Source: Carex sylvatica
Taxonomy: Eukaryota; Streptophyta; Magnoliopsida; Poales; Cyperaceae
Reading direction: 5' to 3'
Length of the DNA stretch: 64,000 bases
NCBI GenBank assembly: GCA_964058845.1
Contig: CAXKVR010000061.1
Location: 1-64,000 of the forward strand
Positions 35,888-48,520 of the stretch are shown here, piece by piece. The stretch's first letter is position 1. Every line of letters starts with the position of its first letter. A model generated the notes under the pieces. It was not told where the DNA came from and searched no databases. It saw only the letters and a program-made list of their open reading frames with translations. The position numbers and the translations under genes were made by a program.

Positions 35888-38472
35888 ACAATTGTCACAC
35901 CCCGTGGCCCCACGAGGCGCGACAGGTGCTTCCTGCCGTAGACATACGGTTGCCCGTATGCCTACAAGGCAATTACGATATAATAGAAAGTAAAACACAA
36001 CCAAACAAAATCAACAAATAACTAAGAAAAACAGTTCACAAATCCCAACTGGTCAGGTAATATCATACAAAACTCGTATCTCGATGGATACGCATCACAA
36101 AATGACATAGAGAATACATATATATATACAATCAAAACATAAATATATACATGTCTCTAGTCACAATACCAGACAATCTAAGCAGCGGTGAAACCAGGCC
36201 TACCGACCTCGTGTCTCTCTCGGATCCGCCGAATCGGTACCTGAAAAATTAACCCAAAAGAGGGGATGAGAATTGAATTCTCAGTGCGATAAATTGCCAC
36301 AAATCATTCCTGGACTTGCAATCACAGATTATATTCAAAAAGTAAAACACAAATAAATCTCAGATCAGTTTATAATCATATATAAACATGAATGCACAAA
36401 CCCGACAACATTTTATCCAAATAAAATCACAATTCAGGAATTGCCAAGATGAAATTCAAGCACACAATATTTGGTTTAACTCGATTTCAGAATATCTGGT
36501 AGTAACTACAGATGTTCCACCAAACTGGTCCCCAATTCGTTTCCACTCATCTGTAGGGTTACAGACACCTACAGACGGCTGCGCCAGGTAAAACCTTTTC
36601 TCATGACACTCATCTGTAGTTACAGGCTTAACTGTTTAATGAAAAGTCTGGTTTCAATTCATATCCGGAAAATCCATATAAATCCAATTGACCTTTCAAA
36701 CGCATTACCCCCTGGGTAATGCCTCCGATACACAGTCACCCATAACCAAAATCATAATACAAAGTCACTTACCCCTCGTCCCAACCGGTACTGGGAACTG
36801 CTGAGGGCCAGACGATCTAAAGCTTTAGAACACTGGGCGTCAAAGTCCATGCATAGACGTTGACAAATCCGGATTCACTCCCTGAGTGACGTCATCACGG
36901 TGGATGACAATAATACCATATCCACCAACCGATGGTGATATAAAGCACGGTGACTTTAATTCCAAAATCAGATCATTCAGATCAACACAAATAATAACCA
37001 TACCAGCATGCAAATCAATCAGATAAAACAATTCGAGTTCCACTTTATTTGGGCAATGCAATGCATATAAATCGAAACACAGTTTAATTTCTGAATATAA
37101 AATATCAGACAAGTCCAGAAACCCCGCACCTGAGTAATAGCGCGCTCAACTAAGGCTCAGGCGTCTCGAACGACCCAAAAATCCTTTGCCTCGTATGATT
37201 ACCACCTATTTTACACGTTAAATTCGATTAACGCGTTCGATTAATATCTGATAATTAACACCATTACCAAACCCTAATTCGAATTCCAATTCAATCGGTA
37301 GTTCTGAATAAACAACATGAATCGGTTTGTTTTACGAAGTTATAACTCGATTAATTCCTGAATTTCTCGAATTTCAGACACAAAATACCACAATTCATTT
37401 CCATTCCGACCCAACCCCAAAACCCTAGTTTAATTCCAAATTTCACAAGCAAATCAATCTGATTATCGAGTTATAACGTTTCAAATCAAATTCGAATTCG
37501 AATTTCACCAAAATATAACAAATCAAATAAAATTAGGGTTTCCAAGAGAAAAGGAAGACAAATCATATCAATTATCACAAATTAACAACTAATCGAGCTA
37601 GAACTCGATTACGAAACCCTAATTACAAATTTTAACCGAAATCATGACAAATCGAATAAATCGAATAAATTAGGGTTTTCAAGAAATTACAAGGGAGAAA
37701 GATATACCAAATTGAAGCTTTATAATCGATCAAGGATCGTCAATTCAGCTCGAATCTCGATTTTTCCGACAAGTTCGATCAGTTTCCGCGCTCAATTTCT
37801 CTCTCTTTCTCTCTTTCCCTTTTTGGTTCGGCCAACCCTAGCTCTCACGACTTTGAGTTCATTTAATTCGGTGGAATGAAATGTTTAGAAGAAAGGTTTT
37901 AATTAATATTTGGAAATTTGCAAAATAACCCTCAAAAATAGCAAAATTACACCCCAGTGCGGACCAATCATCCGCACTGCGGATCCCTCCAGCCGCATTT
38001 ACTGCGCAAATAGCAAACACACACCCCAGTGCGGACCAATCATCCGCACTGCGGATCCGTCCAGCCGCACTCACGGCGCAGAAAAAAAAAGTCCGAGCCT
38101 AGTGCGGACGCACTGAGGCTAGTGCGGATGATACCATCCGCATTCAGGACTTAGCGAAAACTTCAGAAGAGTACAGAACTCACCCGCAGTGCGGATTCCC
38201 ATCCGCACTACCATCCGCACCCAGAGAAAATTGCAGAAATTAGTTAAGGAAATTGTCCCAGTGCGGGTGAAGCCACCCGCAGTGCGGGTCATCCATCCGC
38301 ACTGGACCGTTTTTCTATATTTATAATTTGATTCTTGACGCCTTAACTCAATCAGTCAGTATAAAAATATTTTCCAGCATTAGATTTTTAACTACTAAAA
38401 TATATTTAATTTAATATTTTGAAATCTTGTTATTTTAAAAATTTCACTACGTTATCATAATGTCACAACAAT
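35888..38472 (-). mobile_element. Solo LTR, 2.6 kb, with acaat target-site duplication
   Basis: The block 35893-38467 starts TG (tgtcacaccccgtgg) and ends CA (ataatgtcaca). It is flanked by acaat at 35888-35892 and 38468-38472. On the minus strand it reads TGTGACATTATG...GGGGTGTGACA, which fits a Ty3/gypsy-type LTR. There is no gag-pol sequence, so it is best read as a solo LTR left by LTR-LTR recombination. CT-rich sequence near 37795-37830 and the 72-bp repeats at 37949-38090 lie inside. The orientation is inferred from the ggggtgtgaca end. Confidence 0.7.
37949..38310. repeat. GC-rich CCGCACTGCGGAT repeat cluster, 72-bp period
   Basis: A unit beginning acaccccagtgcggacc starts at 37949 and again at 38021, giving a 72-bp period. 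Each unit contains agtgcggaccaatcatccgcact, an inverted pair able to form a hairpin. Looser copies of agtgcgga/tccgcact continue to about 38310. The tract stands out from the AT-rich surroundings. It lies within the 2.6-kb solo LTR. Confidence 0.8.
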
Positions 38473-40516
38473 ACTCTTAGCCGGGCCTAATTAATTCGGT
38501 GCTTATTTAAAATATAGGGATGTATGTATTGAGATTTGTGTCAAACTGAAACTGACAACTCAGATCTCACTGTACTCAGTCAGGTATTGCATTGGATTTA
38601 AATTCATCTCGTATGCAGGATTCATTATTTTTTTTCCACTCCACGTTGTCCTTAAAATTTCACTTATCGGTCATAATTGGTTGTTATTTTACATCTCGTC
38701 TTGCCTGAAGGAATAATTAGATGTTAGAAAATGAATATTTGTTTATGTCAGTGGAAGTAGAATTTTTTTAGACCTTATTCAATCACTAGAAAAAATATTT
38801 TGAGTTAGAAAAAAGAATTTCTGAATTTTAGTCGAGTGTACATACCAAATAATTATAATTAAGTTATTCTGTCTAAATAGATGGTTTAAATAACTTACTC
38901 ATCTTATTTTTTATATTTTACATCTAATTTGATAGTTTAAGTTATAGCTTAAATTAATTTGTCTATTAGAGTAAGATGCTAGAAAATAAATCTTTGTTAT
39001 ATATGACGGTGTACTATACAAACGAAGTAAGTGTGGTGTAAGTTTATTTATTTGACGAGGTAGTTCAACTTACTCCATAGTTACACCTTATTTTTAATTT
39101 GTTTTACATTTTGTTTGACACCTTAATTAAAAGAAATAACAAATAAAACGTTATTCCACCTCTTACTCTCAGTCAAATATTTAGATAAAATAATAGTATA
39201 CTATTTCAGATTTAGACGTGACCTTAAAATATAATTATATAAAAATATTGAAATCTAACTCTTTATTTACTTTACAGTCAGTCATGACTATTAAGGGTTT
39301 GAATAGTGTATTTATTTAGAGAAAATAATAGTATACTATTTCAGATTTAGACGTGACCTTAAAAGTTATATAAAAATATTGAAATCTAACTCTTTATGAA
39401 CTTTGCATATTTTCTGAGTCCTGAGCTCTTCTGTCGATTTACGTTGAACTTTTAAACAATAAAAAACAAACAAACGAACAAATTAAATTACAGATCGATC
39501 CACATGACGGTAGCAACAATTAATTAATGTGAGGGGCAAGTGGCATGAATTGCGCATACATGTATAGTTGTATACATACATATATTGTGGTCTTATCTTC
39601 CCCATAAATTGTGGTCGCGGTATGGGATGCATATCCAATAATGTGGCCTTATCAACATATATGATATGGTACGGGACCAAATTAAGTCTGTGTGGTGTCA
39701 AATTTACAAGCCCATATCATATGTAGGCAAGGGGAACCGCTACTTTATTATTATTTGGTGAATATCATACTATATTTGCATCAGTGCATGTTGTAAATGC
39801 CACTGTCAGTTCATCTCAATAAGTGCTTAAACAGTACACTGTTCGCTTGTACTTCTTTTCATGATCTAAACAGCCCATACGTACAGTCGTTTCATCTTGG
39901 TGAAGTAATAATTTGCAAATTATTGAATCAGGAATTTGCTATTTGGGGTTTGGGGGGAGGGGGGGAATGATTGTTGCTCGATGAGTATGAAATTAATTTA
40001 GATTTACTGTTTTTTTTTTTATGTCTGCTGTAATAATTTGAAGTTTTGGGGGCTAAAATTTTGTTTATAGAAGGTGATCCAAAGTGCACCGGTTTGATAC
40101 TGTTGGAGGAAAAAGTTTTCATATTAATTGAAGTAAAATTTTAATTTTGGGATACTGAGCCGATTATTTATTTGTGTGTTGAAACCTTACTAATGTTAAC
40201 TCAAGAAATCATGAGTTTAATTAGGAGTAGCATATTTAAACTATACAAATCAAATGTGAATGAGAATTAAATTATATAAAAATTTTATATTGCAAATGTA
40301 ATCAATTTTATAAATGAGAATTAAATTATATAAAAAATTTATATTGCAAATGTAATTAATTTTATAGCATCTACAACATTTTACTCTAAAATTATATAGA
40401 CAATTTTATATAAATGAATAAATTTTGAGAAAAAACGGAGATCAATAGAAAATCTAGTGGATCCGCACATGCTCAGTAACTACGTTCAGTAGAACTCTTA
40501 TCCTCTCATGTATGTA
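38473..40516. other. Intergenic sequence with two small duplications
   Basis: No gene was recognised. A block of about 90 bp (ttaga.aaaataatagtata through gaaatctaactctttat) occurs at 39181 and again at 39317. A 54-bp unit starting tgagaattaaattatata is tandemly duplicated at 40261 and 40315. A G run near 39952-39965 and T runs are also present. Confidence 0.5.
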
Positions 40517-41127
40517 TAGGGCTATTAAAAAAACTCGTAGTTCGTGGCTCGCTTATGACTCACTTCTAGCTCGCTCACTAACAGCTTGCTCGATAGTGAA
40601 CCGAGCTGTTAACAAGCCAGCTTGGCCCAGGCTCAAACAAAAATAAACAAGCTGAGCCAAGGTCTAGCCCGGCTCAAGCCAGCTCGACTCTAAACGAGCT
40701 ATACACTGTAGACTGTCCAACTCTCCTTTTCTTAGCCCATTACAGATACGACACATTTATTTTGTGTGGATTCATATGAATTTATGTTATTTTGTGTTGA
40801 TTTATATGTTGTATGAATTTAGTAGGTTGTTGTATGAATTGGCTTGGCTGTTGCATGTATTTATAATATTTAGTGTGCTTGACTGTTGCATGTATGAATG
40901 AGTTTTCTTATTTTATATTTTTGAATTTGTATAACAGCAGTCCAATAAAGCCCAGTGAGCCAGCTCGTCAGCTCGCGAACTAGCTCGGGCTGACTTGTCA
41001 CAAGCTGAGCCAATATTTTTTGCTCGGGAGACCTAGGTTCAGCTCGCTCGATCCAAGCTCGAGCCATAATAAAAAAGCTGAGCCAAAAAGACTCAGCTCG
41101 GCCCGAGTCAGCTCGTTTACAGCCCTA
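40517..41127. mobile_element. 611-bp non-autonomous hAT-like element with GCTCG subterminal repeats
   Basis: The ends are tagggctattaaaaaaactcg and, inverted, tagggctgtaaacgagct. Both subterminal parts are dense in gctcg/cgagc words in both orientations, with AT-rich sequence between. No perfect 8-bp TSD was found, although related tatgt-containing words flank both ends. The open frames over it (40870-41235) are by-products of the repeats. Confidence 0.7.
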
Positions 41128-42540
41128 CTATGTGTAAGTTGTGGTCAACTACTTTACAGCTTCAGATTAATTAAAAAAGGTACCTGTTTAGATAGTGCAG
41201 AGGCCAATATTATTTGTGCTTTGAGATTCGTGTAAACTTGAAAGAACAGTCCGGATTCACTAATTCTGAAAGATTCCCTTAATTTTACGGTACCGAGGAG
41301 GATCCGAATTCCGTTCAGTTGTTAGTGTGTGGCCAAGGTATTAGTGGGTAAATTATTATTTTTTTCTGTGCTGAGGAAATTGGTTATTTGTACGACCATA
41401 ATTTTACTGGTAAATGCAAATGGGCTGTTTTCAGTTTTTTTTCAAAAAGGAAAAGGAGTGGGTACTCATTTCGTGTCCGGATCCATGTTTAATTATATAG
41501 GAAGCTTTTGGAAACCTTATTTGTTCATTTCTTTCTGCTCATTTAACTTTTTATATCCTTAATTGTTGCTTAAATGTCTGTGTCAAATAATTCTGTATAA
41601 CTGTTAATGACAATAAAGTCATAAAATCTACATAAATTTATATAAAAAAATATTTTTTTTTATAAAGAGAATTGTTAATGATATTATGTTGTGTTACTTG
41701 ATAGATAAATAATTGTACTTAAAAACAGATCGATAAAATGGTGGACCATAAAAAAAGTATTCTTAGTTGCAACCTGTTATAAGAATTGATGTATAGTATA
41801 TTTCGAGGGAGACATACTTGAAAGTATGAAAACAAGAGAGAATACAAATTTGCTCAGTGCTGCAAAAGTTGTAACATTCAGATCATTTGATGAAATTCAA
41901 ATTAAATTCGACAAACTAATTTTTTAGCACCGTCAAGGACCTTATGTTTTTTGGAGGAGAGGCAATTTTAAATTAATAGATGGCATCAGAAGAACATTTT
42001 AGAATTAATACCTAGAGTTTTAATACGCTAGGTCACGCAAGTTCACAAAGATATATACGTTATATTTTCTCTCAGAGGTTGAATTAAATGTAATCATGGT
42101 ACTAATTAATACACCAAAAGTTTAGGTAGGAAAGTTGGCAGTTAAAATATGTTGCGAATGTTCGGATATAGATGAAATAGCCAAATAATATAGGAAAAGT
42201 AAAATTTAAAATAGGCTTCTATTTAATTTGCATTATTTTGATTGTGTTCAGTTAAAGATGAAAAAAGTAAAACAGTGAAAAAAATATATATAATGAATGA
42301 ACCAATTTCATCTCCCGAAAAAGATCAATTCTTTTATTTCACTATTTATGGAATAGTTCTAGAGATTTGATTCATGACAAAATAGATGAGAAAACTATCT
42401 GTAAAAATTAGAAATTTTACTTGAAAAATTCAAACTCAATTCCATTATTCTAATTTTCACAATTATATTCAATTTATTTACTATTCGACTGAAATATAAC
42501 CTAAATTCCAATCTATTTTTTTCTCTCTCCAGCTCAGACC
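41128..42540. other. Intergenic sequence, no gene seen
   Basis: AT-rich spacer. A 77-codon open frame at 41329-41562 has hydrophobic composition but no recognisable motif, and I do not call it a gene. Confidence 0.4.
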
Positions 42541-43050
42541 ACAAGGGATAGAGGTGCAAACGGGTTGGATATTATCCGACCGTATCTGATTCTATATCCG
42601 ATATCTGAATATCCGTGCAGATACGGATACAGATATAGTTTTAAATTTTCATTATCCGTATCTGAATAGTAGATATATATTATATAATTTAATATGTATT
42701 ATGTAAAAAATATATGTTATTCACTATTATAAAAAACGGATATCCGTATCCGTATCCGTATCCGAAAAATAAAAAAAGATACGGATATGATTTTGAATTC
42801 ACATCATCTCCAATACCTGATAAGGAAATCTTTTACAATTACTAGATTTGAATCATTATTTTTAACTTGGAACGAATCTCAAAGCCCAAAAACATTGCCC
42901 CCTACTGCGGTGCGGTCCGAATACCAAACTGGTTGAAATTTAATCTCAAACCGTAAAGTGAAAGTAATCCTCTGCAATACCAGAAAAGATACGGATATGA
43001 TTTTACCACTATCCGATTCGTATCCGATCCGTTTGCACCCCTTCAAGGGA
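42541..43050. mobile_element. 494-bp non-autonomous hAT element with TATCCG subterminal repeats
   Basis: The element 42549-43042 has ends tagaggtgcaaacgg and, inverted, aggggtgcaaacggatcgg. It is flanked by acaaggga (42541-42548) and tcaaggga (43043-43050), a 7-of-8 match. Many gatacggatat/atatccgtatcc words fill both subterminal regions. It is non-coding. Confidence 0.82.
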
Positions 43051-43496
43051 GCATCTGATTATGGCAAGTCCAAATAGTGCTTTCTGCTGGCCTTTTTTTA
43101 TTATTATTCAGGGCTGCTTATTTTAAAATTGAATAGTTGGGCGGCCCAAAATTAGTTGTCATAAGACAAAGACTCCGGGTTAGCAGTCTCTGTTAAAGTT
43201 TAAGGGAAAAAAAAATAGTTTCTGTTAAGATTATAGTTTAGCGGTCTCTGGTAAGTTAAAGTTAGCATTCTCTGCTTAGTTATTGTTTTATGAGAAAAAC
43301 AATAATGACAATAGAAACTATAACTTAGCAGTCTATGTTAAAGTTAAAAAAAAAAAAGGAGAAAAAAAAAAATAGTAGAAACTATAATCTAGAGCTCAAA
43401 GAAAACTATGGTCAATGTTAAATTGCTCGAAATTTATTTTGAAAATGCCAAAAAAGAAAAAAATCATGTGATCGTATCTAACCAAGATGTCATATG

Positions 43497-44921
43497 AAAT
43501 ATATTGGGGGAATTACATATATACCACTCAAAAACATTGAAATTACGTATTTACCACTCTAAATTCTATAATTACGTATTTACCATTCTAAATTCAAAGA
43601 ACTCACATATTTATCCAATATAATTTTAGCATATATCAAATATACCCAAAATTCATATTAATTATGTTTAATATTTAAAAAACTATAATTAATAAAGAAT
43701 TAACTTAGCACTCTCTCCTTAGACTCGGATCTCTTGTACATAAAATATAAATCAGGTTTTGAATAACTTGCGCAACTACTTGAATCAAAGAATATATTAA
43801 CAAAAGTGATTTTATTATCATCAAAGTCCATAGGTCATACCTTTCATTAAAAAAAACCAAAATATACATTTAAAAGCCCATCATTCGTTGTTATCTCCTC
43901 TATTTCCCTTACAAACTAACCAATACCAGTAAATACCAGTATAGCTTCTAGATTATCTTTTCATCCGATACACTCCTCTAAGCACATGCATACAAGAATA
44001 TGATGTATTCTAACCTCTATATTTGAAAATTTTCTTCATAAACTCTCCAATCAATGGTTACTGGTGGATCAAACATTGAACAATAACTTGCCATGATTGA
44101 ATTGTCAGTGTAAAATTAAAATGCACTCCCCAATTCCCTTTTGTATTACAGCTTGAATTTTTTAGTGCACTTGCTTGTACACTTAGGGGACAACATACTT
44201 GTTTATTTGCTGATTTAGGGAGCACCATACTAGTACAAATCATGTACCAATCTCTTGTACATTCAAATTATTCATATGATTATATTATACAAATCTCCTA
44301 TCCATTATCTTGTATATTGATTTTTATTAAATAATTATTCAGTTACTATGATTCACTCCATACATTGATTTACACCATACTGGTACATATCTCAGTTCAT
44401 TCTTTTTTTTTTTTAGAGAAACAATCCTTAGGCATATATTACAAAACAGAGAAGCAAAAATTGTACTGTATTGATGAAGGGAGAATAGTGATTTATAGCG
44501 ATATCAAGATTAAGGAGCTTACTTGATTATGGGTGATCGATTCTACTCCGATCTCCCATCTTGGTCTCTCTTCCCCTTCTTCGTATATCATCTCTATAGA
44601 CCGATAGATTATTAGAATGATGTTGGAAAAGCAGGAGAGATGAGAAGGTTTTAGTGCACGGGAAGATAGAGTCACAATTTTGGCGCTAAAGAAAGGCGGG
44701 AAAAGCCATGCGCCAAAGTGAAAGGAGGAAGGAAAATTATCAAGTTGTTAATTATATTTTATATAACATTAAATACAGTTAATCTCAGTTTTTGATTAAT
44801 TGGATAAATATACGAGTTCTTTGAATTTAGAATGGTAAATATGTAATTATAGAATTTAGAGTGGTAAATATTTAATTTCAATATTTTTGAGTGGTATATA
44901 TGTAATTCCCCCAAATATATT
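43497..44921. mobile_element. 1.4-kb non-autonomous MULE-like element with 9-bp TSD
   Basis: The element 43506-44912 begins gggggaattacatatatac and ends with its inverted complement. The TIRs are about 118 bp (43506-43623 and 44796-44912), with few differences. It is flanked by aaatatatt on both sides (43497-43505 and 44913-44921). The 9-bp TSD and TIR length fit a MULE. The interior encodes no transposase. Its right third (44490-44730) is less AT-rich and resembles a leader or host-derived segment on the minus strand. Confidence 0.88.
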
Positions 44922-46217
44922 ACACAATAACTTAGTATATTCGCTTCAACATATTGTATGGTATATATATTGCGTTCTCCGAATGTTTGACAACGCAAAA
45001 ATTCTTTCGAGGTCTAGAAGAGTTTTGTTCTGATAAATTGAAGGATCTTCTCAAAGTATTGAAAAGACTTTGTTTATTACGAGTGTTAAAAAATAGTAGA
45101 TAGGAATTGAAATACTAAATAATAAAGTTCTTATTTTTTGTTAGTTCACACGAGAAGGAATCACTAAAAAACAGTCGAAGTTAAACGAAAATAGTTAATT
45201 TGTATGTTCTTTTGCGGAGGATATGTGACAATCTAGTGCTTTTTCAGTGCCTTCATATAAAAATATATATACTCAATGATTTATTGGATCCACATGTGAA
45301 TTTTGAAGAAGATCCGCCTGAAATACTGGGTTCACATTTTAATGTGTTAGAATTATAATATGTTGATAAAAACGAATTTAAAAAAATATGCTGTTATATC
45401 CCGAAATTTTAAAACATGATTAATTATGCTAATTTAAAATTTTCACTCAAGTTAAAATTTTACTAATTAAACTAATGATCATTTAGAATTATACTATTAA
45501 TTTATAATGTAAACTAAAAATTTCGAGATATAATTAATTTATGAAACTATGTAATTAAAATGAGAATTTGAAAATAAAATAAAATAATTCCTGTAAGGAA
45601 ATAAGTAAATATACAAATTTTCGTACGAATAATTTTATATATAAGTTACAAATTTTATTTATTTAGGAATTATAAAGACGTGATTTGATAATTATATGTA
45701 TATAGATATATACTAAATTAAAATCGAATTATTCGGATTGTAAAATCGAATTATAAACACTTGAAAATAATCGTATGACATTATAAAATATTACGAAATC
45801 TCGATTCGAAATTATAAGAGAAAATTAAACCCATTTAATAAGAACTTTGGGTCCGACCCTTAGCATTCACACCCTCTGAAATATCTCATTTTCTGCGTGA
45901 CTTTTGTTGAAAATCTCAAACCGTTTAAATATGTTAGGCACGAATCTTAACACAGGGTTTTTAAAAATAAAACCCCTCAACTCTCTCCTCTCTCTTTTCC
46001 CGTCCCTGCCTATGGGTCCCGATGCCCCTCTTTCTCTCTTTCGCTGTGCCTCTTCGAAAAAACCCTAAGAGAGGCGATCGCCCCTCTTCTCGTTTGCGTG
46101 CGCTGGCCTTGTGCCTCTCCGTTGTCTTGTCCCTTGTCAGTCGCCGTACCATGGCGACACTCCTTGTGTCCCGTCGGCTACCCACTCGTGTGGACTTTCG
46201 CCCCTTGGTTGCCTTAC

Positions 46218-46230
46218 CGGGTTCTATAAA
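46218..46230 (+). promoter_or_regulatory. TATA-like box inside the 5-kb LTR
   Basis: ttctataaatctc precedes a CT-rich tctctctttctc tract, a layout typical of plant core promoters. It would drive the element's transcript if the orientation is right. Inferred. Confidence 0.4.
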
Positions 46231-47109
46231 TCTCTCTCTTTCTCATTCTGAGTTTGCTGGCTTGTTTGCTTGTTGTTTATTTGTGCTCATGCGCTGAGAT
46301 TTTTGCCCTATTCCCCCTCTATTTTCTGGTTTTCGTTGATTGAGAGGGAGAGATCGAAGCTTTAAACATTTCGATTGTGATTCTTGATCGAGGCCCTTGC
46401 CGTCCTGGTGCTTGCTTGGTGCCGTTCTGGTGCTGGCTTTGTGCTGTTCTGGTGCTCGATTTTCTGACAGCCGTTTTGCTGTTCTCCTCGGTGCTAGCTC
46501 TAATCGGGTAATCCTTAGCACCTTACCTATTTTGTGACTTGTTTGGGTTGTTGATTTTCCCTACAAGTTGAGGTGCCGATAAACTCGGGGCTGAGCTGTG
46601 CTTGTTTGTTGTTCTTTGCTATCTGGCTTTGCTGGGTTTTGTTTGCCCTCTGACCTGTTGCCTTGGCTGGGCTTTCCTTGCACTACTCTGGTTCTTATGT
46701 TGTGGGGATTTGGTTATTTCTGTTTGCCTTGACCTGTGATGCTCTGTTGTTGTTGTGCTGACTTGCAAAGTACTGGTACCACTGGTACCAGCCCAGTATA
46801 CTACTGGTATTGTGTTGATTTTGTGTGCATACCAGCCTTTGAACTGACAGGGGCCACTTTGTGAACTTTTGAAAGTTTAGGGGTGATTATGCAAATTACC
46901 CTTAGATGGTGTAAATAATTTAAGTAAAGGGGGAAAAGTGTAAATTGGTGAAATTTATATATAAGGCCGGCCATATGTATGTATCTATGTGAATGAGTCT
47001 TGAATTGGAAATGATTATACCGTCCAGGGTCTTGATGCCTCGATGATAGCTCATAACATAATTTGAGCAGATACTAAAATAACCTGATTGGACACTTGTA
47101 TGATCCCGA

Positions 47110-48520
47110 AACAAACTAAACTAAATCACCTCACATATTAAATAAAATAAAAGTTAATAAACAAGTTTTAATTATAACTTTTAAACTCTTCAAAACTTTT
47201 AAAAAAAAAACTTCATTGCTAATTAATATATAACGATTAATTTGCAACAAAAATTATTAATTTATACTTGGATTCGAAACGACGAATTAAACGAAAAATT
47301 TAATTAGTTATAAAATAACGAACTGTGCGACTTAGAAATAATTAATTAGAAACACGTAAATTAAAAGATTTTATTTCTAAAAGTTTATAACCGAATTATG
47401 CATCTAAAATATAAAACAACTAAAATATATTAAACTAAAAATACGAAATTTATAATAAATACATCATTAGTATATTTTATTAAAATATTAGATTTAGAAA
47501 TTTTAAATCAGAAATTAGCTTTCGAAACTTCATAGCGAACGACTAAAATTAATTGTAGTTTATTTAAAATAAATCAAAGTAGATAGGTAATTAAAATAGA
47601 GTAATTAAGTAAAACACGTTTAATTTACTGTCACTCACGAATAATTATTTTTGCAAATATTTCGACATTAGGAAATTTATAAGCAATATATCTTCAAATT
47701 AAATTATTGAAACTATAAATTAGTTTAGATTAAAATTTGATTAATTAAGATCAAAGTGGATGATCAATACCTTGACGAAATTATAAATTAAGATTAATGC
47801 TAAGCTCGATGGCAAGAAAGTAAATGATCAATATCTGACTAGCTGGTTCAGTTCGACTGACTGAATCGGTAATTTTTATACAAACCAAATTAAAACACCC
47901 AACACATTTAAATAAAATAAAAGTTTAACAAAACGAGTTTTAAAAATCTTATAACAATTAAGTGTTTTTGAAACATAAACGAAAAATAGTTATTTGGACT
48001 TAGATTTGAAACGATAAATAAACGGTAAAATTAGAATAGTAATAAAATAACGAATTGTGAACTTTGAGTTAAATAATTAGAAAGTTCGTAAAATAGTTTA
48101 ATATTTCGTCTCTAAAATTTTATAGACAAATTGCGTATCTAAGTTAGAAAATAATTAAAATATGTTAAGCTAAATATTAGTTAGTAATAAATATACAACT
48201 TATATATTTCATTAAAATAGTAACATTAGGAAATTTTAATAATAAAATAACCTTCGAAACAGCATTCGATCGATTATAATAATTATAGTTAAGATCAAAT
48301 AAATCAAACTAGATAATAAAGTAGAATATATTAAGTAAGTATGACACGTATAAAATTTTTGTAACTGTGACTAATTATTTTGCGAATATTTCGACATTAG
48401 AATTTTTACAAATAAATTATCTTCAAATTAAAATAATAAAGGTACCATTTATTTTAAAATTAAAATTGACTAGATTTATCAAAGTAAATAATCAAGTGAC
48501 AAGTTTTATAAATCGAGATA
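47110..48520 (+). repeat. Diverged tandem duplication (about 700-760 bp units) within the LTR
   Basis: Two consecutive blocks, about 47110-47875 and 47880-48520, share the same ordered words: taaataaaataaaagttta, gataaaataacgaa(c/t)tgtg, atatttcgacatta, atcttcaaattaaa. Many substitutions and indels separate them, so the duplication is old. No coding potential is seen. Confidence 0.7.

Noticed and set aside
36388..37112. Frames of 67 and 90 codons at 36.4-37.1 kb
   Set aside because: They lie inside the 2.6-kb solo LTR and match no gag, pol or host protein that I recognise.
41329..41562. 77-codon hydrophobic frame as a small membrane protein gene
   Set aside because: No motif, promoter or conserved start context could be supported; T-rich DNA gives Phe/Leu-rich frames by chance.
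45961..46521. Arg/Leu/Ser-rich frames on both strands at 46.0-46.5 kb
   Set aside because: They sit in the CT-rich promoter-proximal part of the LTR-like element, lack a domain and overlap on opposite strands.
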